A DNA stretch of 64,000 bases. It comes from Schaalia sp. 19OD2882. GTDB lineage: Bacteria; Actinomycetota; Actinomycetes; Actinomycetales; Actinomycetaceae. Shown here piece after piece: positions 27,584 to 34,862 of this stretch. A program made the position numbers and the translations under genes. The DNA lies in NCBI RefSeq assembly GCF_018986735.1, contig NZ_CP065521.1, positions 992,001-1,056,000 of the forward strand, in the 5' to 3' direction. Within the stretch, counting starts at the first letter, position 1; each line of letters begins with the position of its first letter. The notes below the pieces were generated by a model. It was given only the letters and a program-made list of their open reading frames with translations, was not told the origin of the DNA and searched no databases.

Positions 27584-28945
27584 ATGACCGCCCCTGCCAC
27601 CGGTTCCGACAACGCCCGCACACCCATCACCACGGAAACGATCGAGGCTTGTGTGCGCGCGGCACAGGACCCGCAGGCCCTTGTCGCCCGCAACGCGGTC
27701 ACCCGCAGTGGTGTCGACGCATGCGCGACCGACCGGACAAAGGTCGTCGCCACACCCACGGTCGTCTCCCACAAGCTCGACACGTGGAAGGTCACCTCCC
27801 AGAAGAAGTCCGGCAGGTGCTGGCTCTTCTCCTCACTGAACCTGCTGCGAGACACCGCCCGGGCGCGTCTGGGAATCAAGGACTTCGAGTTCTCCCAGAA
27901 CCACGCGATGTTCTGGGACAAGTTCGAACGCGCCAACTGGTTCCTCACCGACATCATCGCCACCGCCGACCAGCCACTGGACGGCCGTCTGCTCCAGTTC
28001 CTCCTGGCCGATGTCCTCGGAGACGGTGGCCAGTGGGACATGGCGGTCTCCGTCTACCTCAAGCACGGGGTCGTCCCCAAACAGGCCATGCCCGAGACCG
28101 CATGCTCTGGCAACACCGACGACATGAACCCGATCCTGCGCACCCTGCTGCGCCGCAGCGCCCTCGAACTGCGAGAACTCGCCGCCGCCGGAGCCGGTGC
28201 CGAGACGCTGGCCGCCGCGAAGGACGACGTCCTTGCCAAGGTCTGGCGGATCCTCGTCATCTGCCTGGGCGAGCCCCCGACCTCGATCGAATGGACGTGG
28301 CGCGACGACGAGGGCGAATTCCACCGTGGCGGCACCCTGACCCCCACCCAGTTCTACGACACCTATGTCGGCATCGACCTCACCCAGTACGTGTGCCTGG
28401 TCGACGACCCCCGTCCCGAGCACCCCAAGGGGCGGGCCCTGAGCGTCGACAACCTTGGAAATGTCGTGGGCGGGCGCCGGATTCGCTACGTGAACACCGA
28501 CATCGACGTCATCAAGCGTCTCGCGGCAGCCACGATCGTTGCAGGCGAACCCGTGTGGTTCGGTGCCGACGTCACACCCCAGTCGGACCGCGACTCCGGT
28601 CTGCTGGTCTCGGGACTGTACGACCACACGGGCCTGTTCGGCCTCGACCTGTCAACGTCCAAGCTCCAGAGGGTCCTCACCGGCGAGTCGGCCATGAACC
28701 ACGCCATGCTCTTCACCGGAGTCGACCTTGACGATGCCGGGAGCCCGCGCCGCTGGCGCGTGGAGAACTCCTGGGGTGAAGAGCCCGGTGACAAGGGCTT
28801 CTACACGATGGACGACCAGTGGTTCACGGACTACGTCTTCGAGGTCGTCGTCCACGTCGACCGTCTGCCCGAGGACCTGCGCCCGGCACTGTCCGAAGAG
28901 CCCATCCACCTGCCCGCCTGGGACCCGATGGGCACGCTGGCCTGA
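27584..28945 (+). CDS. pepC: aminopeptidase C / bleomycin hydrolase (peptidase C1)
   Basis: 453 aa, the usual length for PepC, a cytoplasmic cysteine aminopeptidase that forms hexamers. The papain-like triad is complete: Cys 79 (SGRCWLFSSLN), His 373 (MNHAMLFTGV) and Asn 395 (RVENSWGEEPGDKGFY). Other family stretches are NFVF-type FSQNHAMFWDKFERANWFL and GDGGQWDM. ATG 27584 has GAGGAG seven bases upstream; the longer frame from 27527 lacks one. The final residues (WDPMGTLA) match the conserved PepC end. The 3' end is overlapped on the other strand by the open frame of the hydrolase gene. Confidence 0.94.
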   Translation: MTAPATGSDNARTPITTETIEACVRAAQDPQALVARNAVTRSGVDACATDRTKVVATPTVVSHKLDTWKVTSQKKSGRCWLFSSLNLLRDTARARLGIKDFEFSQNHAMFWDKFERANWFLTDIIATADQPLDGRLLQFLLADVLGDGGQWDMAVSVYLKHGVVPKQAMPETACSGNTDDMNPILRTLLRRSALELRELAAAGAGAETLAAAKDDVLAKVWRILVICLGEPPTSIEWTWRDDEGEFHRGGTLTPTQFYDTYVGIDLTQYVCLVDDPRPEHPKGRALSVDNLGNVVGGRRIRYVNTDIDVIKRLAAATIVAGEPVWFGADVTPQSDRDSGLLVSGLYDHTGLFGLDLSTSKLQRVLTGESAMNHAMLFTGVDLDDAGSPRRWRVENSWGEEPGDKGFYTMDDQWFTDYVFEVVVHVDRLPEDLRPALSEEPIHLPAWDPMGTLA

Positions 28946-30136
28946 ACAACCACCCACCCGTGATCCGGGGCGGCGCCGACGAGGCGCCGCCCCGTCCCCA
29001 TCCCCCGGGCAAAAGCCGTGCACGAACGCGAAAGTGTCAGACAAGGAACGGACCGCCTCGACGAAGACCTCAGGCTCTTCCGCATGGATGTCGTGGCCGC
29101 AGTCCACATCGACCCGGCGCGCACCGGGGTTCAGAGCCGCCATGACACGCGCGGCGTCCTCCTCCGTGTTCGCCGCGAACAAGGTCCCGTCATTGCCGTA
29201 CTTCGTGACGGCCTTGAGGTAGACGGTCGGCGCCTTGATCCCGCCCAGTGTCGCCTCCTGGTCCACGCCCTCCATCCACGTGCCCGAATGGAAGGCTTCA
29301 CCGAAGGCCAGGTCGTAGGAGTCGATCGAGCGGAAACCGCGGAGGAGCTGTGGTGGCACCCAGTCGAGTTTGAGGCGCTCACCCGGATGGGCCAAGCGCC
29401 GCTCGCGCGTCCACTTTGCCAGGGTCGGCTGCAGCCCACCGAAGAGGTGCGCCATGTACGCATGCTCCATGTAGTACGTCGGGTAGTCGCCGAGTGCGTC
29501 CTGGCCGAGGAAGTCGTGGATCGTGGTGAAGGAGTCCTTCCAGACGAAAGTGCCCGCCCCTTCGCGCATCTCCTGCGGGGTCACCGAGAACAACGGTGGA
29601 TCCTCCAGGACCAGTCCCCTCACGTCATCGGGTGCTTCGGCGGCCACCAGGGCCGCGATGATCCCACCGGAGGAGTGCCCAGAGACGATCGCCGGCTCCC
29701 TGACCACCTCACGGAGGAACCACACGAAATCCTGTGCGCCACGGCGCGCCGTGTAGGCGGCGGGGTCGTGCGAGGACTTCCCATGGCCGTGGCAGTCGAC
29801 GGCGAAGACGTGAAACCCCTTGGCAAGCTCGGGCAGTACCGCGTGGTAGTCGTCCCAGGACATCTGCTGGCCGTGGACGAGCAACAGCGCGGGCCCGTTG
29901 TCCGGCCCCTCGACGTAGTTCAGGGTCGTCCCCGAAGCGGTGTGTGCCTGCTTCTCCACGTAGCCGGCCGCCCACGTGGCGTCAAGCTCGCCCTCGTCGA
30001 AATGCAGGTTGTGGTGCCGGTAGGCGGCGGCAGCGCCCGCCAGGGCGAGCAGTGCGACCAGCGTGCACACACCCGCCCACATCAGCCACCGTCGCAATCG
30101 ACGAGGTCGACTCCTGCGCTGGGTCCGTTCCGTCAT
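28652..30136 (-). CDS. membrane-anchored alpha/beta hydrolase with an abnormal C-terminal extension
   Basis: 494 aa as read. An uncleaved N-terminal anchor (about 16-38) follows a basic leader. The hydrolase fold spans about 65-375: LLVHGQQMSWDDY, HGHGKSSHDP, the nucleophile elbow GHSSGG (Ser near 153) and the catalytic His in DVDCGHDIHAEEPEVFVEAV. The domain ends around 29015. No stop follows: the frame runs through the hairpin at 28967-28993 and then 294 bp antisense into pepC. The extra ~115 residues are Arg/Gly/Val-rich shadow-like sequence, so the stop has probably been lost by a point change or indel (or by sequence error). Substrate unknown. The start has GGAGG upstream. Confidence 0.8.
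   Translation of the reverse strand: MTERTQRRSRPRRLRRWLMWAGVCTLVALLALAGAAAAYRHHNLHFDEGELDATWAAGYVEKQAHTASGTTLNYVEGPDNGPALLLVHGQQMSWDDYHAVLPELAKGFHVFAVDCHGHGKSSHDPAAYTARRGAQDFVWFLREVVREPAIVSGHSSGGIIAALVAAEAPDDVRGLVLEDPPLFSVTPQEMREGAGTFVWKDSFTTIHDFLGQDALGDYPTYYMEHAYMAHLFGGLQPTLAKWTRERRLAHPGERLKLDWVPPQLLRGFRSIDSYDLAFGEAFHSGTWMEGVDQEATLGGIKAPTVYLKAVTKYGNDGTLFAANTEEDAARVMAALNPGARRVDVDCGHDIHAEEPEVFVEAVRSLSDTFAFVHGFCPGDGDGAAPRRRRPGSRVGGCSGQRAHRVPGGQVDGLFGQCRAQVLGQTVDVDDDLEDVVREPLVVHRVEALVTGLFTPGVLHAPAARAPGIVKVDSGEEHGVVHGRLAGEDPLELGR
28967..28993. terminator. hairpin between pepC and the hydrolase gene (convergent)
   Basis: A perfect 11-bp stem (28967-28977 with 28983-28993, GGGGCGGCGCC) with a five-base loop, 21 bp after the pepC stop. 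It is a likely bidirectional terminator, yet the hydrolase reading frame passes through it. Confidence 0.7.
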
Positions 30137-30170
30137 CGTTCCTCCTGAGCCCGGACTCGAGTGCCGGGAC

Positions 30171-30176
30171 TACGCT
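30171..30176 (+). promoter_or_regulatory. -10 box (TACGCT) before the def leader ORF
   Basis: TACGCT fits TAnnnT and ends seven bases before ATG 30184, so the mRNA probably starts at or next to that ATG. The hydrolase gene diverges only 47 bp away. Confidence 0.45.
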
Positions 30177-30183
30177 GGGACAC

Positions 30184-30234
30184 ATGAGTCAGTACGAGAT
30201 TCGCACAATCACCGAGGTGATGGGGGCCCAATGA
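30184..30234 (+). CDS. 16-aa leader ORF coupled to def
   Basis: ATG 30184 opens a 16-codon frame reading MSQYEIRTITEVMGAQ. Its TGA (30232-30234) overlaps the def ATG (30231-30233) as ATGA. The upstream -10 box suggests it is translated from a leaderless mRNA. def itself has only a weak ribosome binding site (GGGGGC), so ribosomes finishing the leader may start def. Codons are normal for the genome. No protein family is recognised. Whether the peptide has a role or serves only for re-initiation is unknown. Confidence 0.45.
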   Translation: MSQYEIRTITEVMGAQ

Positions 30235-30893
30235 GCATTCTGCCGATCCGAGTGTGGGGCGACGAGGTCCTGCACAACCGAGCCCGCGAGGTGGGCGAGA
30301 TCGACGAGGCCGTGCGCACCTTGGTTGCCGACATGGTCGAGACCATGCACGCCGCCGACGGAGTCGGGCTGGCGGCCCCGCAGGTGGGGCATGGGCTGCG
30401 GATCTTCGTCTGGCACCATGAGGGCGGCCACCCGTGGGACGCTCGCCTGGATCCCGCCGAGCGGCCGGGGCCGAGTTCGGGCGTGGTCATCGACCCGGTC
30501 CTGGAACTGTCCGACCTGCCTCAGCGTGCAGCCGACCCGGACACGGAGATGGAGGGGTGCCTGTCGCTGCCGGGACTTGCCTACCCGGTGGTGCGAGCCA
30601 CACGCGCCATCCTGACTGGGCGTGACCTGGATGGAGAGCCACTGCGCATCGAGGCGTGCGGGTGGCTGGCGCGTATTTTCCAGCACGAGTTCGACCACCT
30701 CGACGGCATTGTCTACACCCAACGTCTGGGGTCCCCGTGGGCCCAGCGAGCTGAACGAGCCATCGCCGCAGCCGGGTGGAACGGGGGACAATGGGACCCG
30801 AGTGCAGCAGAGGACGACGCGCCCTCCCGGACGCGGGCACGCCGCCCTCGTCGAGGGCCAGGAAGAATGCGCCTGGCAGGCCGTGGCAGGTGA
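30231..30893 (+). CDS. def: peptide deformylase
   Basis: 220 aa. Removes the formyl group from the N-terminal Met of new proteins. The three PDF motifs are present: GVGLAAPQVG, EGCLSLPG (metal Cys) and QHEFDHLDG (two metal His and the catalytic Glu). A Glu/Asp/Pro-rich insertion lies between motifs 1 and 2, and a basic C-terminal tail of about 35 residues (SRTRARRPRRGPGRM) follows the domain; both are common in actinobacterial PDFs. The ATG overlaps the leader ORF. It ends 30 bp from the convergent pflA. Confidence 0.93.
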   Translation: MSILPIRVWGDEVLHNRAREVGEIDEAVRTLVADMVETMHAADGVGLAAPQVGHGLRIFVWHHEGGHPWDARLDPAERPGPSSGVVIDPVLELSDLPQRAADPDTEMEGCLSLPGLAYPVVRATRAILTGRDLDGEPLRIEACGWLARIFQHEFDHLDGIVYTQRLGSPWAQRAERAIAAAGWNGGQWDPSAAEDDAPSRTRARRPRRGPGRMRLAGRGR

Positions 30894-30923
30894 GGCGGAT
30901 GCTCGCCGGTGGTGCGGACGCCT

Positions 30924-31856
30924 TCAGGTGACGACGAAGCCCAACGAGCGGAAGTGGTCGCGCACCTCGGTCGTGGCCTGGACGCTCGGCGGTTGCGTGG
31001 CGTCCAGGGTGTAGTGCAGGCCCAGTGACTTCCACTTGTCGCGACCCATCTGGTGGAAGGGCAGGACCTCCACGCGATCGATGACATTGCGCCACTTCGA
31101 GATGATCCGGCCGATCGCCTCGATGTTCTCCTTGGCGTCCGTCAGATCGGGCACCAGGACGAATCGGATCCACACGCGCGTGGTCCCGCGCGCCGCCAAC
31201 CGGTCGCCGAAGTCGATGGTCGGCTGCAACTCGCCGCCGGTGACCTTCCGGTAGGTGTCCGGCAGCCCGGACTTGACGTCCAGCAGGACCAGGTCGATGT
31301 CGTCGAGCATTGCGTCATCACAGTTGACGCCCAAGAACCCCGAGGTGTCGAGGCAGGTGTGCACACCCATTTCCTTGGCTCCGCGGAAGATGCGACGCAC
31401 GAACTCGGGCTGCATCATCGCCTCTCCACCGGAGATCGTCACGCCTCCGCCACTGGCGCGGAAGATCCGGCGGTAACGGCGAATCCTGGCCAGAATGTCC
31501 TCGATGCTCACCGGCGCCCCGTCCTTCATGAGGAAGGTGTCGGGGTTGTGGCAGTACTGGCAACGCAGTCCGCACCCGTTGAGGAACACGGTCAGTCGGG
31601 TACCGGGGCCGTCCACGGCGGTGACGAGCTCCCACGAATGCACCGACCCCAAGGTGCCTTCACGCATTCGGTGCAGCCGGTCGGCCCTTTCCAGGTCGGA
31701 CAGTACCTCCAGACCTGCGATGCCCAGGCCGACCGCGCGAGCGGTCGGGGCTTCGAAGTCCTGGTCGCGCAGGTTTTGGGCGCGTTCGGACACGGGTCCG
31801 GTGGGGACGATGCTCGATCCGTCTCCGAGGGCGACGGGCGTGGGCAGGTCGGTCAT
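30924..31856 (-). CDS. pflA: pyruvate formate-lyase activating enzyme (radical SAM)
   Basis: 310 aa. Installs the glycyl radical on pyruvate formate-lyase with S-adenosylmethionine and a 4Fe-4S cluster. The cluster motif CxxxCxxC is Cys 95, Cys 99 and Cys 102 (NGCGLRCQYCHNPDT). GGVTISGGEAMMQPEFV and DVKSGLPDTY follow, and VEVLPFHQMGRDKW near the end. The family normally begins at the equivalent of GTLGSVHSWE (residue 67); here about 65 extra residues precede it with coding-like composition and no better internal start. It is the last gene of the pflB-grcA-pflA operon. Confidence 0.93.
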   Translation of the reverse strand: MTDLPTPVALGDGSSIVPTGPVSERAQNLRDQDFEAPTARAVGLGIAGLEVLSDLERADRLHRMREGTLGSVHSWELVTAVDGPGTRLTVFLNGCGLRCQYCHNPDTFLMKDGAPVSIEDILARIRRYRRIFRASGGGVTISGGEAMMQPEFVRRIFRGAKEMGVHTCLDTSGFLGVNCDDAMLDDIDLVLLDVKSGLPDTYRKVTGGELQPTIDFGDRLAARGTTRVWIRFVLVPDLTDAKENIEAIGRIISKWRNVIDRVEVLPFHQMGRDKWKSLGLHYTLDATQPPSVQATTEVRDHFRSLGFVVT

Positions 31857-31883
31857 GGGTCCTCGTCGGTGGTGTCAGTGCGG

Positions 31884-31924
31884 CGGCGCCGCGGGGCAGG
31901 GGAGCCCCTGCTCTCGCGGCGCCG
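31884..31924 (-). terminator. large hairpin between grcA-like gene and pflA
   Basis: A two-part stem: CGGCGCCGCG pairs with CGCGGCGCCG (31884-31893 with 31915-31924), and inside it GCAGGGG pairs with CCCCTGC. It lies in the 143-bp gap of the operon and would lower pflA expression relative to the enzyme subunits. A second stem follows at 31937-31965. Confidence 0.65.
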
Positions 31925-31936
31925 TGCGGGTGGTCT

Positions 31937-31965
31937 GCTTCGGGGTGCCGAGGGCACCTCGAAGC
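31937..31965 (-). terminator. second hairpin between grcA-like gene and pflA
   Basis: A 13-bp stem with one G-U pair (31937-31949 with 31953-31965, GCTTCGGGGTGCC) and a three-base loop. On the transcript it comes before the larger hairpin. The pair probably protects the 3' end of the highly expressed mRNA. Confidence 0.6.
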
Positions 31966-31999
31966 GTTCAGCCGTCCGGAGTCCGGGCGGACTCGGAGC

Positions 32000-32251
32000 T
32001 CAGGCCGAGTGGTGGAAGGTCCGGGACAGGACGTCCAGCTGCTGCTCGCGGGTGAGCTTGACGAAGTTCACCGCGTAGCCGGAGACGCGCACCGTGAGGT
32101 TCGGGTACTTCTCCGGGTGGTCGATGGCGTCCTCGAGGGTGGCGCGGTCCAGCACGTTGATGTTTGCGTGGTACAGGCCGGCGATGCCGCCGTGCTCCTC
32201 ACGGGCGGCCTTCATCGCGGCGAGACGCTCTTCGTAGGTCCTGGTTGCCAT
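32000..32251 (-). CDS. grcA: stand-alone glycyl-radical domain of pyruvate formate-lyase (GrcA/YfiD-like)
   Basis: 83 aa. From residue 27 it matches the last ~57 residues of [40 protein letters not shown] then [13 protein letters not shown]. The radical-bearing glycine is Gly 58 in R-V-S-G-Y-A. The first 25 residues are a charged helix absent from full PFL. In E. coli GrcA is a spare part that repairs oxygen-cleaved PFL. Here the main PFL gene upstream lacks this domain, so the small protein must supply the radical for every catalytic cycle. It lies 58 bp after the main subunit gene and before pflA. Confidence 0.92.
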   Translation of the reverse strand: MATRTYEERLAAMKAAREEHGGIAGLYHANINVLDRATLEDAIDHPEKYPNLTVRVSGYAVNFVKLTREQQLDVLSRTFHHSA

Positions 32252-32309
32252 GTGTGTGTCCTCTTTCGGTTCTCAGTGTGCAGTGGTGAAGGTCAGGGGT
32301 GGGCGGAGG

Positions 32310-34424
32310 TCAGTGGCTCGGGACGAGACCGCATTCCTCGTCCGGGACGAAGCCCGCGTCGAGGATGCCGACGAGGTTGGTGATCTGCTCGTCCTTCGTG
32401 CGGCCAAGGCCCGAAGGTGTGATCGTGTTCGTCAGCGAGATGCCGTCGAGCGCGTCGTTGTAGTCGAGTTTTCCGACCGAGAGCATCGAGGCCACCATTC
32501 CGTGGGTGTCGATGCCGTTCTCGGGGTTGGCGCCCGGGGCGAAGGGGGTGCCGGCACGGTGACCCGAGGGGAAGTTGCCGGTGGCCTTGCCGTAGACGAC
32601 GTTCGAGGTGATCGTGAGCACCGACTGGGTCGGGATTGCGTCACGGTACATGGGGATCTGGCGGATCTTGTCCATGATCGTGTGAACCACTGTGGCGGCG
32701 ATGTCGTCCGCGCGGTCGTCGTCGTTGCCGTAGGTCGGGAACTCGCCCTCGGTGACGTAGTCGACGACCAGGCCGGACTCGTCACGAACCGGGGTGACCT
32801 TCGCGTACTTGATGGCCGCCAAGGAGTCGGCGACGATGGACAGACCCGCGATGCCGCAACCCATGGTGCGGACGATCTCCGAGTCGTGCAGAGCCATCTC
32901 GATCGACTCGTAGGCGTAGCGGTCGTGGCAGTAGTGGATGATGTTCAGGGCTTCGACATAGGTGCCGACGACCCAGTCCAACATGTCCTCGTACTTGGCC
33001 CAGACCTCGTCGAAGTCCAGCGGGCCGTCACCCTCGATGCCGGCCAGGCCGGTGACGACCTGCTTGCCGCTCATCTCGTCGCGGCCACCGTTGATGGCGT
33101 AGAGCAGGGACTTGGCGGCGTTGACGCGCGCGCCGAAGAACTGCATCTGCTTGCCCACCCGCATGGGGGACACACAGCAGGCGATGGCAGCGTCGTCTCC
33201 CCAATGTTCACGGATCTGGCCGTCGGACTCGTACTGGATCGACGAGGTCTCGATGGAGATCGCGGCGCAGAACTCCTTGTAGCCCTTGGGCAGGTTCTCG
33301 TCCCAGAAGATCGTGATGTTCGGCTCCGGGGCGGGGCCCAGGTTGCGAAGGGTCTGCAGCAGACGGAAGGAGGTCTTGGTGACCAAGGTGCGGCCGTCAT
33401 CGCCGAAGCCTGCGTCCGACCACGTGGCCCAGTAGGGGTCGCCCGAGAAGATCTGGTCGTAGTCGATGGTGCGCAGGAAGCGGGTGATGCGCAGCTTGAT
33501 GACCAAGGCGTCGATCATCTCCTGGGCATCGGTCTCGGTGATGGCACCTGCGGCCAGGTCGCGCTCGAAGTAGATGTCGAGGAATCCCGACAGGCGGCCG
33601 ATGGACATGGCCGCGCCGTCCTGGCTCTTGACCGACGCCAAGTAGCCGAAGTACGTCCACTGGACTGCTTCCTGGGCGGTGCGGGCCGGGCCCGAGATGT
33701 CGAAGCCGTAGTCGGCCGCCATCATCTTGAGCTTCTTCAGGGCCTTGATCTGCTCGGAGTGTTCCTCGCGGTAGCGGGCCCAGTGCTCGGAGAAGCCCTG
33801 GTCGGCGTAGCGGTCCTTGTCCTGCTGCTTCCACTCGATGAGCTTGTCCACGCCGTACAGGGCCACACGGCGGTAGTCGCCGATGATGCGGCCGCGGCCG
33901 TAGGCGTCCGGCAGGCCGGTGATGATGTGCGAGGAGCGAGCTGCGCGGATGCGCGGGGTGTAGATGTCGAAGACCGCGTCATTGTGGGTCTTGCGGTACT
34001 GGGTGAAGATCTTCTTGACCTCGGGGTCGATCTCCTTGCCGGCCTCGTGGATGGCCGTCTCGACCATGCGCCAGCCACCATTGGGCATCATTGCGCGCTT
34101 GAGTGGGGAGTCGGTCTGCAGGCCCACGATGACGTCGTCATCATCGCTGATGTAGCCGGGGCGGAAGGCGTCGATGTCCGCAGGTGTATGGGTGTCGACG
34201 TCGAGAATCCGGACCTTGCGCTCCTCCTTGAGGAATTTCTCCTCCAGGGTCTGCCACAGACGAAGGGTCTTTTCCGTGGGGCCGGCGAGGAAGCTCGCGT
34301 CGCCCTCGTAGGGGGTGTAGTTGCGCTGGATGAAGTCACGCACGTCGACGGCTTGCGTCCACGGCCCGGTTTCGAATCCCTCCCACGCATCGGTCACTGT
34401 TGCGGGAGCGGTCTCCTCTGTCAT
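32310..34424 (-). CDS. pflB: pyruvate formate-lyase main subunit, lacking the glycyl-radical domain
   Basis: 704 aa. Formate C-acetyltransferase converts pyruvate and CoA to acetyl-CoA and formate. The PFL barrel is complete with the catalytic Cys pair at 416-417 (AIACCVSPMRVG), close to E. coli Cys418-Cys419. The chain follows PFL to KLDYNDALDGISLTNTITPSGLG and NLVGILDAGF, then ends in an unrelated acidic tail (VPDEECGLVPSH). In E. coli PFL some 60 further residues carry the glycyl radical; here they are encoded by the next gene. ATG 34424 follows AAGGA; a longer frame adds eight residues. Divergent from hom across a long regulatory gap. Confidence 0.95.
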   Translation of the reverse strand: MTEETAPATVTDAWEGFETGPWTQAVDVRDFIQRNYTPYEGDASFLAGPTEKTLRLWQTLEEKFLKEERKVRILDVDTHTPADIDAFRPGYISDDDDVIVGLQTDSPLKRAMMPNGGWRMVETAIHEAGKEIDPEVKKIFTQYRKTHNDAVFDIYTPRIRAARSSHIITGLPDAYGRGRIIGDYRRVALYGVDKLIEWKQQDKDRYADQGFSEHWARYREEHSEQIKALKKLKMMAADYGFDISGPARTAQEAVQWTYFGYLASVKSQDGAAMSIGRLSGFLDIYFERDLAAGAITETDAQEMIDALVIKLRITRFLRTIDYDQIFSGDPYWATWSDAGFGDDGRTLVTKTSFRLLQTLRNLGPAPEPNITIFWDENLPKGYKEFCAAISIETSSIQYESDGQIREHWGDDAAIACCVSPMRVGKQMQFFGARVNAAKSLLYAINGGRDEMSGKQVVTGLAGIEGDGPLDFDEVWAKYEDMLDWVVGTYVEALNIIHYCHDRYAYESIEMALHDSEIVRTMGCGIAGLSIVADSLAAIKYAKVTPVRDESGLVVDYVTEGEFPTYGNDDDRADDIAATVVHTIMDKIRQIPMYRDAIPTQSVLTITSNVVYGKATGNFPSGHRAGTPFAPGANPENGIDTHGMVASMLSVGKLDYNDALDGISLTNTITPSGLGRTKDEQITNLVGILDAGFVPDEECGLVPSH

Positions 34425-34594
34425 GCGTCCTTCTTTCGGGAGTTCCACCGACGCGGGTGTGACGGTGGCAGTCGTGGCACCCGGTGGGGTGCTTCAACAA
34501 TCATCCCGGCCATTTGTGAACAAGGCAGGCCTCACTGCGACAAAGGCGTGTGGCATCCCTCCCACAGGGCCGGACGGCAATCCAGCTTACGCCT

Positions 34595-34620
34595 CCATCT
34601 GGGACTTGGGTCCCAGATGG
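34595..34620. repeat. perfect inverted repeat in the pflB-hom control region
   Basis: CCATCTGGGAC (34595-34605) pairs with GTCCCAGATGG (34610-34620) around TTGG. It may be a terminator for the minus strand's upstream neighbour or a large operator; its place in a divergent promoter region, with no converging gene, favours regulation. Confidence 0.6.
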
Positions 34621-34681
34621 GGGTTGGTGCCTGCGAGGTTCGCCCTCGTCAGTGCGTCTGGGCTCCACCGCGTGGGGCGAT

Positions 34682-34765
34682 GGACGAATCTCGCGGATCC
34701 ACCGACGAATCTCGCGGATCGGCGAAGGAGTCTCGCGGGATGGCGGACGAATCCCGCGGGGAGGT
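34682..34765 (+). repeat. four tandem 21-bp units, locus 2 of the dispersed repeat family
   Basis: Units begin at 34682, 34703, 34724 and 34745. Cores are GACGAATCTCGCGGATC, the same again, GGAGTCTCGCGGG and GACGAATCCCGCGGG. From ATG 34680 the array lies in a 31-codon open frame (stop TAG 34773-34775) whose product would be four heptapeptides of the type D-E-S-R-G-x-x. All changes in the Glu and Ser codons between units are synonymous. The array sits upstream of hom and is the most regular of the three loci. Confidence 0.9.
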
Positions 34766-34862
34766 GGGACCGTAGAATCGGCGGCAGGCGTGACGAATAC
34801 CCGCCTGGCAGCACCAGACCGTCACACTGACCGACGGAAAGCGCAAAACCCGAGGAGCCGCA

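Larger units (their letters stand above)
34425..34862. promoter_or_regulatory. 438-bp divergent control region between pflB and hom
   Basis: The longest gene-free stretch. It holds, from left to right: a TTGTGAA half-site (34514-34520) like those bound by Rex or CRP/FNR proteins but without a partner half; a perfect 11-bp inverted repeat (34595-34620); a four-unit 21-bp repeat array (34682-34765) inside a 31-codon open frame; and the hom ribosome binding site GAGGAG. No convincing paired -35/-10 for either gene was found by eye. Confidence 0.5.

Noticed and set aside
34514..34540. TTGTGAA as a full Rex or CRP/FNR site
   Set aside because: The partner half is missing at the required spacing; kept only as a weak half-site.
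32250..34680. Long plus-strand open frame opposite pflB
   Set aside because: Shadow of pflB; only its last 32 codons (the repeat micro-ORF) lie outside the antisense region and are treated separately.
34682..34765. 21-bp arrays as a CRISPR remnant
   Set aside because: Units are contiguous with no spacers, far shorter than CRISPR repeats, and no cas genes are present.
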